A DNA stretch of 64,000 bases from Streptomyces bikiniensis (GCA_000716465.1 JNWL01000020.1:30834-94833); one strand, 5' to 3'. Positions 24,995 to 35,152 are shown, counted from the first letter of the stretch. Translations and numbers: made by a program. Notes: a model not told the origin generated them from the letters alone.

Positions 24995-26287
24995 CTACTG
25001 GTTGAGGCGCTCGGCGATGACCTTGTCGGCCTCTTCGCCGGCCTTCTTCGGGTCCTCGCCCTTCAGGACCTTGGTCATGTAGCCCTTGATCGGGTTGGGC
25101 TCGGTCTCGACGTTGGCCCAGCCCTCGGTGATCGGGGTGATCCGGCCGCTGCTCGCGGACTTCACCATCGCCTCGGCGAAGGAGCCGGCCTCCGGCTGGA
25201 CCTGCGCGGACGGGTCGTTCGGGACGATGCCGCCCTTGACGGCGGTGCCGTAGGACTGCATGCCCTTCTTGCTGGTGGCGAGGGCCAGCCACTCCTTCGC
25301 GAGGTCCTTGTTCTGCGAACGCTCGGCGATGGCGAGGTTGGAGCCGCCGAAGAAGACGGAGCCCGGCTTGTCGGCGGTCTTGCCCGGGATCGGGAAGTAG
25401 CCGAAGTCGGCGGTCTTGCCGGCCTTCTTGATGGCGTCGATCGCGCCGCCGGCCTCCCAGCCGAGGCCGATCCAGGACGCCACGCCGCCCTTGGGGACGA
25501 TGTCGGTGGACTGCTGCGGGGTCGCCTCGTCCTTGTCCTTCGGAGCGGAGGAGAAGGACTGCAGCTCCTTGTAGAAGTTGATGGCCGAGGCGGCCTCCGC
25601 GGTGCCCAGACCGCCCTTCCACTTGTCGCCGTCCTTGGTGGCGAGGTCGCCGCCCTCGTCCCACAGGAAGCCGGCGAAGACGTACCAGCTCTGGCCGGGC
25701 AGGTAGATCGGCTGCGACTTCGGGTCGGCGGCCTTGAGCTTCTTCAGGCCCTCGATCCACTCGGCGCGGGTCTTCGGCGGGGTGACGCCGGCCTTCTTGA
25801 AGGCGGCCTTGTCGTAGATGACGGCGCGGTTGGCGGCCCACCACGGAGCGGCGTAGAGCTTGCCCTCCAGCTCGGCCGAGGGCTTGATGCCCTCGCTCCA
25901 GTTGGCGTAGCCGAACTTGTCCTTGTCACCGGTGAGGTCGGCGAGACCGCCGGAGGCGGCGTAGCCCGTGGTCTGGGTGTTGCCGATCTCCAGGACGTCC
26001 GGCGGGGTGTTCTCGGAGAGCGCCGTGGTGACCTTGGTCTGGATGTCGGTCCACTGCTGCGTCTCGACCTTGACCTTGACACCGGGGTGCGAGGCCTCGA
26101 ACTCCTTGTTGATCCCGTCGATCCACTCCTGGGGAGCGGAACCGTCCATGACCCAGACGGTCAGGGTCTTGTTGCCCCCGGCCGTGCCCTTGTCGCCGTC
26201 CTTGGCCTTGTCGCTGTCGGAACCACATGCAGCGATGGAGACCATCATGCCCGCGACGCCGATCGCCGCGATGAGCTTGCGCTTCAC
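24995..26287 (-). CDS. dasA: Chitobiose-binding lipoprotein DasA
   Basis: A 430-residue family-1 solute-binding protein. Start at GTG 26287 after GAGGAGGG. The first 21 residues are a lipoprotein signal with lipobox VSIAAC (Cys21 lipidated). The mature part has the SBP_bac_1 fold, with YAAPWWAANRAVIYDK typical of sugar binders. In S. coelicolor it binds N,N'-diacetylchitobiose and its loss affects development. Two DasR operators lie upstream at 26378 and 26402. Confidence 0.95.
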   Translation of the reverse strand: MKRKLIAAIGVAGMMVSIAACGSDSDKAKDGDKGTAGGNKTLTVWVMDGSAPQEWIDGINKEFEASHPGVKVKVETQQWTDIQTKVTTALSENTPPDVLEIGNTQTTGYAASGGLADLTGDKDKFGYANWSEGIKPSAELEGKLYAAPWWAANRAVIYDKAAFKKAGVTPPKTRAEWIEGLKKLKAADPKSQPIYLPGQSWYVFAGFLWDEGGDLATKDGDKWKGGLGTAEAASAINFYKELQSFSSAPKDKDEATPQQSTDIVPKGGVASWIGLGWEAGGAIDAIKKAGKTADFGYFPIPGKTADKPGSVFFGGSNLAIAERSQNKDLAKEWLALATSKKGMQSYGTAVKGGIVPNDPSAQVQPEAGSFAEAMVKSASSGRITPITEGWANVETEPNPIKGYMTKVLKGEDPKKAGEEADKVIAERLNQ

Positions 26288-26377
26288 GCCACCCTCCTCA
26301 GGGATGCCTGCAACCCCCCTGCCCACCGCGCGAAGACATACGTCGGGTCATGCTCGTGGGACTGGGACCTGGTCTTT

Positions 26378-26393
26378 AATGGTTTAGACCAGT
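26378..26393 (-). promoter_or_regulatory. DasR operator 1 of dasA
   Basis: AATGGTTTAGACCAGT, 14 of 16 matches to the dre consensus (AC or AG arms), 91 bp upstream of the dasA start. Confidence 0.88.
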
Positions 26394-26401
26394 ACCCGGA
26401 G

Positions 26402-26417
26402 CTTGGCCTAGACCTTT
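26402..26417 (-). promoter_or_regulatory. DasR operator 2 of dasA (weaker)
   Basis: CTTGGCCTAGACCTTT, with a central GGCCTAGACC core, 24 bp from operator 1; spacing is slightly over two helical turns, permitting cooperative binding. Confidence 0.65.
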
Positions 26418-26599
26418 TTGGGTGTCAAGAGTGCGCAAGACGGGTAAGGGCGTCCGTTATCGGACCGACACCTGGTCCACACCCGGCCACGAGCGCAGGA
26501 ATCGCGCCACTCGCCACCCTCCGGAACGCGCCGCACCCACCCCGGCGGACCGGAGGCTCCCTCCCGCCCCGCCGGAAGAAGCCTCTCACCTCTCGCCGG

Positions 26600-26615
26600 A
26601 ATGGCCTAGACCAAC
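26600..26615 (+). promoter_or_regulatory. DasR operator upstream of dasR (autoregulation)
   Basis: AATGGCCTAGACCAAC, strong core TGGCCTAGACCA, about 187 bp upstream of the dasR start. It fits direct autoregulation of dasR. Confidence 0.75.
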
Positions 26616-26636
26616 GGGGGATATCACGGTGTATAA

Positions 26637-27566
<930 letters not shown>

Positions 27567-27586
27567 GCGCCCGCGAGGCGCCTCCC

Positions 27587-27625
27587 GGAACGGCCGCACC
27601 CCCTCCCGGCGGGTGCGGCCGTTCC
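27587..27625 (+). terminator. Terminator after dasR
   Basis: Perfect 15-bp stem GGAACGGCCGCACCC / GGGTGCGGCCGTTCC, 9-base loop. Confidence 0.88.
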
Positions 27626-27791
27626 GTGTTTCCGGGAATGTCGTATTACCGCCGCGGGGTGCCGCCGGCGATCGAAGAAGGCCGCTTCCGACAAAACACA
27701 TCCGTTATGCGGACGGGGGTTCCATGAAGCGGACGCGTCCCCTAGATTTCCCCAGCATTACCGAGGTGATCAGCGAGGGGACGGAATCGCC

Positions 27792-28046
27792 ATGTCAGAA
27801 GCGGCACAAGGGAAACAACCGACCATCACCCCCCTGCGGGTGGTGATCGCGCTCTGTCTCGTCGCCCCGTTCGTGGCGATGCTCTGGGTGAGCTCCTACG
27901 CGAAGGTCGAACCCCTCTTCGCCGGCATCCCCTTCTTCTACTGGTACCAGATGCTCTGGGTGCTGGTCTCCACCCTGCTCACCATGGTCGCGTACAAGCT
28001 GTGGCAGCGGGACCAGCGCGCCCGCAAGGGGGGTGACGCGCGATGA
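27792..28046 (+). CDS. DUF3311 small membrane protein
   Basis: An 84-residue protein with two predicted membrane helices (PLRVVIALCLVAPFVAMLWV and WYQMLWVLVSTLLTMVAYKL). Small DUF3311 proteins usually sit directly before a sodium-solute symporter and are thought to be its subunit; here it overlaps the permease gene by 4 bp (ATGA), indicating coupled translation. Confidence 0.88.
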   Translation: MSEAAQGKQPTITPLRVVIALCLVAPFVAMLWVSSYAKVEPLFAGIPFFYWYQMLWVLVSTLLTMVAYKLWQRDQRARKGGDAR

Positions 28047-29668
28047 AGGACGGCGTGAACGGCGTGGCACTCGCCGTCTTCATCTTCTTCTTCCTGGCCG
28101 TCACGGTCATGGGCTTCCTCGCCTCGCGCTGGCGCAGGGCCGAGAACGAGCACAGCCTCGACGAGTGGGGCCTCGGCGGCCGGTCCTTCGGCACCTGGGT
28201 GACCTGGTTCCTGCTCGGCGGCGACCTCTACACCGCGTACACCTTCGTCGCCGTCCCGGCGGCCATCTACGCGGCGGGCGCGGCCGGCTTCTTCGCCGTC
28301 CCGTACACGATCCTGGTCTACCCGCTGATCTTCACCTTCCTGCCCCGCCTGTGGTCGGTCTCGCACAAACACGGATACGTGACCACCTCCGACTTCGTCC
28401 GGGGCCGCTTCGGCTCGAAGGGCCTGTCGCTGGCGGTGGCGCTCACCGGCATCCTCGCCACCATGCCGTACATCGCGCTCCAGCTGGTCGGCATCCAGGC
28501 CGTCCTGGACGTGATGGGCGTCGGCGGCGGCGAGAACACCCACTGGTTCGTCAAGGACCTGCCGCTGCTCATCGCCTTCGGCGTCCTCGCGGCCTACACG
28601 TACTCCTCGGGCCTGCGCGCCCCCGCGCTCATCGCCTTCGTCAAGGACACCCTGATCTACGTCGTCATCGCGGTGGCGATCATCTACATCCCGATCAAGC
28701 TGGGCGGCTTCGACGAGATCTTCAGCAAGGCGGGCGAGGCCTTCGCGCAGACCAACCCGGCGACCGACAAGCCGCGCGGCGCGCTCGTCCCCGGCGAGGC
28801 CGGGCAGTGGACGTACGCGACGCTCGCGCTCGGCTCCGCGCTCGCGCTCTTCATGTACCCGCACTCCATCACGGCGACCCTGTCGTCCCGGAGCCGCGAG
28901 GTCATCCGCCGCAACACCACGATCCTGCCGCTGTACTCGCTGATGCTGGGCCTGCTGGCGCTACTGGGCTTCATGGCGATCGCCGCCGGGATCCAGGTGA
29001 AGAACGGCCAGCTCGCCATCCCGCAGCTCTTCGAGACCATGTTCCCCGACTGGTTCGCGGGCGTCGCGTTCGCCGCGATCGGCATCGGCGCGCTCGTCCC
29101 GGCCGCGATCATGTCCATCGCCGCCGCCAACCTCTTCACGAGGAACATCTACAAGGACTTCATCAGGAAGGACGCGACCCCGGCGCAGGAGACCAAGGTC
29201 TCCAAGATCGTCTCGCTCCTGGTGAAGGTCGGCGCGCTCGCCTTCGTCCTCACCATGGACAAGACGGTCGCGATCAACTTCCAGCTCCTCGGCGGCATCT
29301 GGATCCTGCAGACCTTCCCGGCCCTGGTCGGCGGCCTGTTCACCCGCTGGTTCCACCGCTGGGCGCTGCTCGCAGGCTGGGCCGTCGGCATGGTGTACGG
29401 CACGGTCGCCGCGTACGGCGTCGCCAGTCCGACCCAGAAGCACTTCGGCGGCTCCTCCGCCGAGATCCCGGGCATCGGCGAGATCGGCTACATCGGTCTC
29501 ACCGCCTTCGTCCTCAACGTCCTGGTCACCGTGGTCCTCACCTTCGTCCTCAAGGCCGTCAAGGCCCCCGAGGGCGTCGACGAGACCTCTCCGTCGGACT
29601 ACACGGCCGACGCCGGCGACCCGGGCGTCCAGGTCGAGATGGAGAAGGCCACCGCGCCCACGCACTGA
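28043..29668 (+). CDS. mctP: Sodium:solute symporter, MctP monocarboxylate permease type
   Basis: A 541-residue SSS-family transporter with about 13 membrane helices. Characteristic stretches are DEWGLGGRSFGTWVTWFLLGG and MSIAAANLFTRNIYKDF. MctP of Rhizobium imports lactate, pyruvate and alanine; the same family in Streptomyces is likely a monocarboxylate importer, though the substrate is not proved. The preceding DUF3311 gene overlaps it. Confidence 0.85.
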   Translation: MKDGVNGVALAVFIFFFLAVTVMGFLASRWRRAENEHSLDEWGLGGRSFGTWVTWFLLGGDLYTAYTFVAVPAAIYAAGAAGFFAVPYTILVYPLIFTFLPRLWSVSHKHGYVTTSDFVRGRFGSKGLSLAVALTGILATMPYIALQLVGIQAVLDVMGVGGGENTHWFVKDLPLLIAFGVLAAYTYSSGLRAPALIAFVKDTLIYVVIAVAIIYIPIKLGGFDEIFSKAGEAFAQTNPATDKPRGALVPGEAGQWTYATLALGSALALFMYPHSITATLSSRSREVIRRNTTILPLYSLMLGLLALLGFMAIAAGIQVKNGQLAIPQLFETMFPDWFAGVAFAAIGIGALVPAAIMSIAAANLFTRNIYKDFIRKDATPAQETKVSKIVSLLVKVGALAFVLTMDKTVAINFQLLGGIWILQTFPALVGGLFTRWFHRWALLAGWAVGMVYGTVAAYGVASPTQKHFGGSSAEIPGIGEIGYIGLTAFVLNVLVTVVLTFVLKAVKAPEGVDETSPSDYTADAGDPGVQVEMEKATAPTH

Positions 29669-29684
29669 CGCCACCGGCACGGAA

Positions 29685-29720
29685 GGGGCCCGGGACCTCC
29701 GCGAGGAGGCCCCGGGCCCC
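29685..29720 (+). terminator. Terminator after mctP
   Basis: Stem of GGGGCCCGGG..CCTCC and GGAGG..CCCGGGCCCC around a GCGA loop. Confidence 0.82.
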
Positions 29721-29749
29721 GGCGCGTTCCCGGCGGGCACACTTCCCCC

Positions 29750-30259
29750 ATGGACTTCACGATCAGGGCGGTACGGCCCGGGGAGTACGAAGTGCTCGGC
29801 GAGCTCACCGGACGCGCCTATCTGGACGACGGGCTGCTGGCGTACGGGACGGAGGACTCCTATCTGGAGGTGCTGCGGGACACGGCGCGGCGGGCCCGCG
29901 AGAGCGAGGTCCTCGTCGCGGAGGACGCCCGGGACGCGGCGGGCCGGATCGTCGGCGGCGTGACCTTCGCCCGGGGCGGCACCCCGTGGGCCGACATCGC
30001 CGTGCCCGGCGAGGCCGAGTTCCGGATGCTCGCGGTCGCCCGGGAGGCCCGGGGCCGGGGCATCGGGGAGGCGCTCGTACGGGCCTGCGTCGACCGGGCG
30101 CGGGCCCTGCCGGGGTGCGCCCGGATCGTGCTCTCGACGGGCGCCGGGATGGTCGCGGCGCACCGGATCTACGAGCGGACGGGCTTCGTCCGCACCCAGC
30201 ACCGGGACTGGGAGCCGATCCCCGATCACTCTCTGCGCACCTACTCCCTGGACTTCTGA
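29750..30259 (+). CDS. GNAT acetyltransferase
   Basis: A 169-residue GNAT-fold protein. FRMLAVAREARGRGIGEALV is the acetyl-CoA pyrophosphate loop (RGRGIG), preceded by a strand pair and followed by IYERTGFVRTQHRDW. The substrate is unknown. It lies 30 bp after the mctP terminator, so it is probably a separate unit. Confidence 0.83.
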   Translation: MDFTIRAVRPGEYEVLGELTGRAYLDDGLLAYGTEDSYLEVLRDTARRARESEVLVAEDARDAAGRIVGGVTFARGGTPWADIAVPGEAEFRMLAVAREARGRGIGEALVRACVDRARALPGCARIVLSTGAGMVAAHRIYERTGFVRTQHRDWEPIPDHSLRTYSLDF

Positions 30260-30284
30260 GCCCAAGTCCCGTCCAGGGGACGAC

Positions 30285-30328
30285 ACAACATGTGGGGGGT
30301 GCCACGAGCGGCGCCCCCCACATGTATG
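30285..30328. promoter_or_regulatory. Two ACATGT-centred boxes, candidate NrdR sites
   Basis: ACATGTGGGGGGTGCC (30288-30303) and GGCGCCCCCCACATGT (30310-30325) form a 16-bp inverted repeat with one G-T pair. Their ACATGT cores are 32 bp apart, matching the ~31-33 bp spacing of tandem NrdR boxes on ribonucleotide reductase promoters. The boxes match the NrdR consensus only partly (about 11 of 16 for the first). Confidence 0.5.
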
Positions 30329-30329
30329 C

Positions 30330-30440
30330 TCGTCCTCGCTGTCGACGCAGGGGAATCCGGCGCGAATCCGGAACTGTCCCGCAACGGTGTACTTCGTGCG
30401 GTTTCGTCCGAGGTGAGTCCGAGCACCTGCCGACAGCGCG
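30330..30440 (+). ncRNA. Cobalamin riboswitch upstream of nrdAB
   Basis: Conserved core segments are visible: GGGGAATCCGGCGCGAATCCGG, then ACTGTCCCGCAACGGTGT, and the B12-box-like GAGTCCGAGCACCTGCC. The outer helix pairs CGCTGTCG (30337-30344) with CGACAGCG (30431-30438). In S. coelicolor a B12 riboswitch shuts off the class Ia ribonucleotide reductase operon when adenosylcobalamin is available, letting the B12-dependent class II enzyme take over; the location here is the same. Confidence 0.93.
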
Positions 30441-30578
30441 CCCGGTCCTTCCGTTCCGGGTGCCACAGACGTCCGGGCCTCGCGGAGTGGGCCGGTGGAC
30501 GCGGTGCGTCGTGCGTGGACGCCCGCCCGTCCGCCTGTCCCCGCCGAGGCCCCGAGCCGAGCGAGGGAGAGCCCCCAC

Positions 30579-32954
30579 GTGACCATCGCGCCCGCCGATC
30601 CGGCTTCGGCCGAGGCTTCCGCGGTCGAGAGCGACGGCCCCGGGACCGTACTGCTGCGGACCCTGACCGACCTCACCGCCGATCTCCCCGACACCGACCC
30701 CGGCCGGGTCGCCGCCGCCGCGCTCCGCGGCCGCAGCGCCGCCGCGGACGAGGCGGAGCTGCGCGAGCTGGCCACCGAGGCGGCCGCCGGCCTGATCGCC
30801 GAGGACCCGGCGTACTCCCGGCTCGCCGCCCGGCTCCTCACGATCACCATCGCGGACGAGGCCGCCTCCCAGGGCTCGGTGAACTTCTCCTCCTCGGTGG
30901 CCGTCGGCCACCGCGAGGGCCTGATCGCCGACCGCACCGCCGAGTTCGTGGCGCTGCACGCCGACCGCCTCGACGCCGTGATCGACCGCGCCGGCGACGA
31001 CCGCTTCGGCTACTTCGGCCTGCGCACCCTCTACTCGCGCTACCTGCTGCGCCACCCGATCACCCGCAAGGTGATCGAGACCCCGCAGCACTTCATGCTG
31101 CGCGTCGCCTGCGGCCTGGCCGAGGACGAGAGCGTCCGCGCGCTCGACGAGGTGGCCGCGCTGTACGGCCTGATGAGCCGGCTGGACTACCTGCCGTCCT
31201 CCCCCACGCTCTTCAACTCCGGCACCCGCCACCCGCAGATGTCCTCCTGCTACCTCCTGGACTCCCCGCAGGACGAGCTGGACTCCATCTACGACCGCTA
31301 CCACCAGGTCGCGCGCCTCTCGAAGCACGCGGGCGGCATCGGCCTCTCGTACTCCCGCATCCGCGCCCGCGGTTCGCTGATCCGGGGCACCAACGGGCAC
31401 TCCAACGGCATCGTGCCGTTCCTCAAGACCCTCGACGCCTCCGTCGCCGCCGTGAACCAGGGCGGCCGCCGCAAGGGCGCCGCCGCCGTCTACCTGGAGA
31501 CCTGGCACGCGGACATCGAGGAGTTCCTGGAGCTCCGCGACAACACGGGCGAGGACCAGCGCCGCACGCACAACCTGAACCTGGCGCACTGGATCCCGGA
31601 CGAGTTCATGCGCCGCGTGAACGCCAACGCCGAGTGGTCGCTGTTCTCCCCCTCGGACGTGCCCGAGCTGGTCGACCTGTGGGGCGAGGAGTTCGACGCC
31701 GCCTACCGCAGGGCCGAGGCGGCCGGCCTGGCCCGCAAGACGATGCCGGCCCGCGACCTGTACGGCCGGATGATGCGGACCCTGGCCCAGACCGGCAACG
31801 GCTGGATGACCTTTAAGGACGCCTCGAACCGTACGGCCAACCAGACCGCCGAGCCCGGCCACACCGTCCACTCCTCCAACCTCTGCACGGAGATCCTGGA
31901 GGTCACGGACGACGGCGAGACCGCGGTCTGCAACCTGGGCTCGGTCAACCTCGGCGCGTTCGTGGTCGGTTCGGACATCGACTGGGAGCGTCTGGACGCG
32001 ACCGTCCGCACGGCCGTGACCTTCCTCGACCGGGTCGTGGACATCAACTTCTACCCGACCGAGCAGGCGGGCCGCTCCAACTCCCGCTGGCGTCCGGTCG
32101 GCCTGGGCGCCATGGGCCTCCAGGACGTCTTCTTCCAGCTGAAGCTGCCCTTCGACTCCCCCGAGGCGCAGGCGCTCTCCACCCGCATCGCCGAGCGGAT
32201 CATGCTCGCCGCGTACGAGGCCTCCGCCGACCTGGCCGAGCGCAACGGCCCGCTGCCGGCCTGGGAGAAGACCCGCGCGGCCCGCGGCGTGCTGCACCCC
32301 GACCACTACGACGTCGAGCTGAACTGGCCGGAGCGCTGGACGGCGCTGCGCGAGCGGATCGCCGCCGTCGGCATGCGCAACAGCCTCCTCCTCGCCATCG
32401 CGCCGACCGCGACGATCGCCTCGATCGCCGGCGTGTACGAGTGCATCGAGCCGCAGGTCTCCAACCTGTTCAAGCGCGAGACGCTGTCGGGCGAGTTCCT
32501 CCAGGTCAACTCGTACCTGGTCGACGAGCTGAAGAAGCTCGGCGTGTGGGACGCGCAGACCCGCGAGGCGCTGCGCGACTCCAACGGCTCGGTGCAGGGC
32601 TTCACCTGGGTGCCGGCCGAGGTCCGCGCGCTGTACCGCACGGCCTGGGAGATCCCGCAGCGCGGCCTGATCGACATGGCCGCCGCCCGCACCCCGTTCC
32701 TGGACCAGTCGCAGTCGCTGAACCTGTTCCTGGAGACGCCCACCATCGGCAAGCTGTCGTCGATGTACGCGTACGCCTGGAAGCAGGGCCTCAAGACGAC
32801 GTACTACCTGCGCTCCCGCCCGGCCACCCGGATCGCCCGCGCCGCCCAGGCGTCGACGGCCGCCGCCGCGCCCATCCCCGTCCAGCAGGTCGCCGACCCC
32901 GACGCGGTCGCCTGCTCCCTGGAAAACCCCGAATCCTGCGAGGCCTGCCAGTAA
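30579..32954 (+). CDS. nrdA: Ribonucleotide reductase class Ia, alpha subunit
   Basis: A 791-residue subunit. Active-site features: SNLCTEILEVTDDGETAVCN with the catalytic Cys and its partner, and the C-terminal swinging redox pair in CSLENPESCEACQ. Conversion of NDPs to dNDPs with NrdB. The N-terminal ~100 residues look like a shortened ATP-cone remnant (DEAELRELATEAAAGLIAED) without the usual start of that domain, so dATP feedback may be altered. GTG 30579 follows GAGGGAGAG. The stop overlaps the nrdB ATG by one base (TAATG). Confidence 0.95.
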   Translation: MTIAPADPASAEASAVESDGPGTVLLRTLTDLTADLPDTDPGRVAAAALRGRSAAADEAELRELATEAAAGLIAEDPAYSRLAARLLTITIADEAASQGSVNFSSSVAVGHREGLIADRTAEFVALHADRLDAVIDRAGDDRFGYFGLRTLYSRYLLRHPITRKVIETPQHFMLRVACGLAEDESVRALDEVAALYGLMSRLDYLPSSPTLFNSGTRHPQMSSCYLLDSPQDELDSIYDRYHQVARLSKHAGGIGLSYSRIRARGSLIRGTNGHSNGIVPFLKTLDASVAAVNQGGRRKGAAAVYLETWHADIEEFLELRDNTGEDQRRTHNLNLAHWIPDEFMRRVNANAEWSLFSPSDVPELVDLWGEEFDAAYRRAEAAGLARKTMPARDLYGRMMRTLAQTGNGWMTFKDASNRTANQTAEPGHTVHSSNLCTEILEVTDDGETAVCNLGSVNLGAFVVGSDIDWERLDATVRTAVTFLDRVVDINFYPTEQAGRSNSRWRPVGLGAMGLQDVFFQLKLPFDSPEAQALSTRIAERIMLAAYEASADLAERNGPLPAWEKTRAARGVLHPDHYDVELNWPERWTALRERIAAVGMRNSLLLAIAPTATIASIAGVYECIEPQVSNLFKRETLSGEFLQVNSYLVDELKKLGVWDAQTREALRDSNGSVQGFTWVPAEVRALYRTAWEIPQRGLIDMAAARTPFLDQSQSLNLFLETPTIGKLSSMYAYAWKQGLKTTYYLRSRPATRIARAAQASTAAAAPIPVQQVADPDAVACSLENPESCEACQ

Positions 32955-33973
32955 TGTCCACCCCGAACACCGAGAAGAACCTGCTCGACCCGGGCTTCGA
33001 ACTCACCCTCCGTCCCATGCGCTACCCGGACTTCTACGAGCGCTACCGGGACGCCATCAAGAACACCTGGACCGTCGAGGAGGTCGACCTCCACTCGGAC
33101 GTCGCCGACCTCGCCAAGCTCACCCCCGGTGAGCAGCACATGATCGGCCGCCTGGTCGCCTTCTTCGCGACCGGCGACTCGATCGTGGCGAACAACCTGG
33201 TCCTGACGCTCTACAAGCACATCAACTCCCCCGAGGCGCGGCTCTACCTGAGCCGGCAGCTCTTCGAGGAGGCCGTGCACGTCCAGTTCTACCTGACGCT
33301 GCTCGACACCTACCTGCCCGACCCGGAGGACCGCGCCGCCGCGTTCGCCGCCGTCGAGAACATCCCCTCCATCCGCGAGAAGGCGCAGTTCTGCTTCCGC
33401 TGGATGGACTCGGTCGAGAAGATCGAGCGCCTGGAGACCCAGGCCGACCGGCGCCGCTTCCTGCTGAACCTGATCTGCTTCGCGGCGTGCATCGAGGGCC
33501 TGTTCTTCTACGGCGCCTTCGCCTACGTGTACTGGTTCCGGTCCCGGGGCCTGCTGCACGGTCTGGCGACCGGCACCAACTGGGTCTTCCGCGACGAGAC
33601 GATGCACATGAACTTCGCCTTCGAGGTCGTGGACACCGTCCGCAAGGAGGAGCCCGAGCTCTTCGACGACGCGCTCCAGCAGCAGGTCACCGACATGCTG
33701 AAGGAGGCCGTCGAGGCGGAGCTCCAGTTCGGCCGCGACCTGTGCGGCGACGGCCTGCCGGGCATGAACACCGAGTCGATGCGCGAGTACCTCCAGTGCG
33801 TCGCCGACCAGCGCCTCCAGCGCCTCGGCTTCGCCCCGGTGTACGGCTCGGAGAACCCGTTCTCCTTCATGGAGCTCCAGGGCGTCCAGGAACTGACCAA
33901 CTTCTTCGAGCGCCGCCCGTCCGCCTACCAGGTGGCGGTCGAGGGCTCGGTGGACCTGGACGAGGACTTCTAG
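32954..33973 (+). CDS. nrdB: Ribonucleotide reductase class Ia, beta subunit
   Basis: A 339-residue R2 ferritin-like protein holding the diiron-tyrosyl radical cofactor. Metal ligands appear in FEEAVHVQFY (Glu, His; the Tyr four residues after the His is the radical position) and in FRDETMHMNFAFE. It overlaps nrdA by one base. No AraC-like nrdS gene follows, unlike the nrdABS operon of S. coelicolor; a terminator comes directly after. Confidence 0.95.
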   Translation: MSTPNTEKNLLDPGFELTLRPMRYPDFYERYRDAIKNTWTVEEVDLHSDVADLAKLTPGEQHMIGRLVAFFATGDSIVANNLVLTLYKHINSPEARLYLSRQLFEEAVHVQFYLTLLDTYLPDPEDRAAAFAAVENIPSIREKAQFCFRWMDSVEKIERLETQADRRRFLLNLICFAACIEGLFFYGAFAYVYWFRSRGLLHGLATGTNWVFRDETMHMNFAFEVVDTVRKEEPELFDDALQQQVTDMLKEAVEAELQFGRDLCGDGLPGMNTESMREYLQCVADQRLQRLGFAPVYGSENPFSFMELQGVQELTNFFERRPSAYQVAVEGSVDLDEDF

Positions 33974-34001
33974 TCCGTACGTCCGTGCTTCCGTACGGGG
34001 A

Positions 34002-34033
34002 AGGGCCCCGCACTCCGACGAGTGCGGGGCCCT
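34002..34033 (+). terminator. Terminator after nrdB
   Basis: Perfect 14-bp stem AGGGCCCCGCACTC / GAGTGCGGGGCCCT with a CGAC loop. Confidence 0.9.
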
Positions 34034-34109
34034 GAAGCTGCCGAGCGACCGGGGTGCGGAGGGATCCGGTCTCTCAGGTCCCGGTCGACTTCGAGAAAGG
34101 CGTGGAGCG

Positions 34110-34538
34110 ATGGCGTCGGGCTCCGGCACGGAGGATCGTGTGCGGACGCGCCTCTGGGCGGGCGGTGCGGCCCTGGTGGTCGTCGCCGTGGGACTCGGAG
34201 TCCGTTCCACGGGGTCCGGGGCCGTCGCCGAGTACCCGGGAGACGCGCTTTACACGGTGCTGGTCCTGGCCCTCGTGGTGCTTCTCGCACCCCGCGTCAG
34301 GGCAGGGGTGGCGGCAGGAACCGCGCTCGGGTTCAGCTGCGCCGTGGAGCTGTTCCAGCTGAGCGGCGTCCCGGCGGAGCTGGCCGCGCACAGCGTGCTC
34401 GCGCGGCTCGTGTTCGGCACGTCGTTCAACGCGCCGGACCTGTTCTGGTACGCGGTCGGCGCGGTGTTCGGCTGGGCCGTCCACCGCGCCGTACGGACGC
34501 GGAAAGGCGTGGATCAGGCGTTCGGGACCGTCTCGTAG
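34110..34538 (+). CDS. DUF2809 membrane protein
   Basis: A 142-residue protein with four predicted membrane helices: [51 protein letters not shown] and [18 protein letters not shown], the layout of DUF2809. Function unknown. Its 3' end overlaps the convergent def gene by 25 bp. Confidence 0.8.
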   Translation: MASGSGTEDRVRTRLWAGGAALVVVAVGLGVRSTGSGAVAEYPGDALYTVLVLALVVLLAPRVRAGVAAGTALGFSCAVELFQLSGVPAELAAHSVLARLVFGTSFNAPDLFWYAVGAVFGWAVHRAVRTRKGVDQAFGTVS

Positions 34539-35152
34539 CGCGGGGTGCCCTCCTCCATCTGGCGCAGGGCGTCCTTGCGGTCCCGCTTGGAGAGGCGGTC
34601 GATGTAGAGGCGGCCGTACAGGTGGTCCGTCTCGTGCTGGAGGCAGCGGGCGAAGTAGCCGGTGCCGCGCACCTTGACCGGGTTGCCCCGGGCGTCCTGC
34701 CCGTGGACCTCGGCGTAGTCCGGGCGGGCGAGGGAGGCGTACGCGGTCGGGACCGAGAGGCAGCCCTCGTTGGAGTCGTCGAGGAAGCGGCGGTCCGCCG
34801 GCAGCTCCTGGAGCACCGGGTTGACCACGACGCCGGTGTGCCGGACGCCCTCGTCGTCCGGGCAGTCGTAGACGAAGACCTTGAGGTCCACGCCGATCTG
34901 GTTCGCGGCCAGGCCCACGCCCTCGGCGGCCTTCTGGCTGGCGAACATGTCGTCGATCAGCGCCGCGAGCTCGTCCCCGAACTCGGTGACGTCCTTGCAC
35001 TCCCTGTGCAGCACGGGGTTGCCGACGACCGTGATCGGGCGGGCCTTGCCGCGCTCACGGTGGGCGAGCTCACGCGCCTCGCAGTCCTCCGTGTCCACGA
35101 CGAAGCCCTCGTCGTCGATCTGCGTCTGCTCGTCCGTCTCCTGCTGCGCCAT
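34514..35152 (-). CDS. def: Peptide deformylase
   Basis: A 212-residue metalloenzyme removing the formyl group from nascent N-terminal fMet. The three motifs are [18 protein letters not shown] and QHETDHL (Cys and two His bind the metal, Glu catalyses). An N-terminal acidic extension of ~35 residues precedes the core. Given the two initiator tRNA genes further right, this is a fitting but probably coincidental neighbour. Confidence 0.95.
   Translation of the reverse strand: MAQQETDEQTQIDDEGFVVDTEDCEARELAHRERGKARPITVVGNPVLHRECKDVTEFGDELAALIDDMFASQKAAEGVGLAANQIGVDLKVFVYDCPDDEGVRHTGVVVNPVLQELPADRRFLDDSNEGCLSVPTAYASLARPDYAEVHGQDARGNPVKVRGTGYFARCLQHETDHLYGRLYIDRLSKRDRKDALRQMEEGTPRYETVPNA

Larger units (their letters stand above)
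30260..30578 (+). promoter_or_regulatory. nrdA leader region, 319 bp
   Basis: No gene; it contains in order a large inverted repeat/NrdR-like boxes (30285-30328), the cobalamin riboswitch (30330-30440) and a C-rich leader ending in GAGGGAGAG before nrdA. Confidence 0.8.

Noticed and set aside
27632..27660. GGGAAT-N-GTG motif upstream of the DUF3311 gene as a SigR promoter
   Set aside because: The -10 part reads GTG rather than GTT and the spacing is off.
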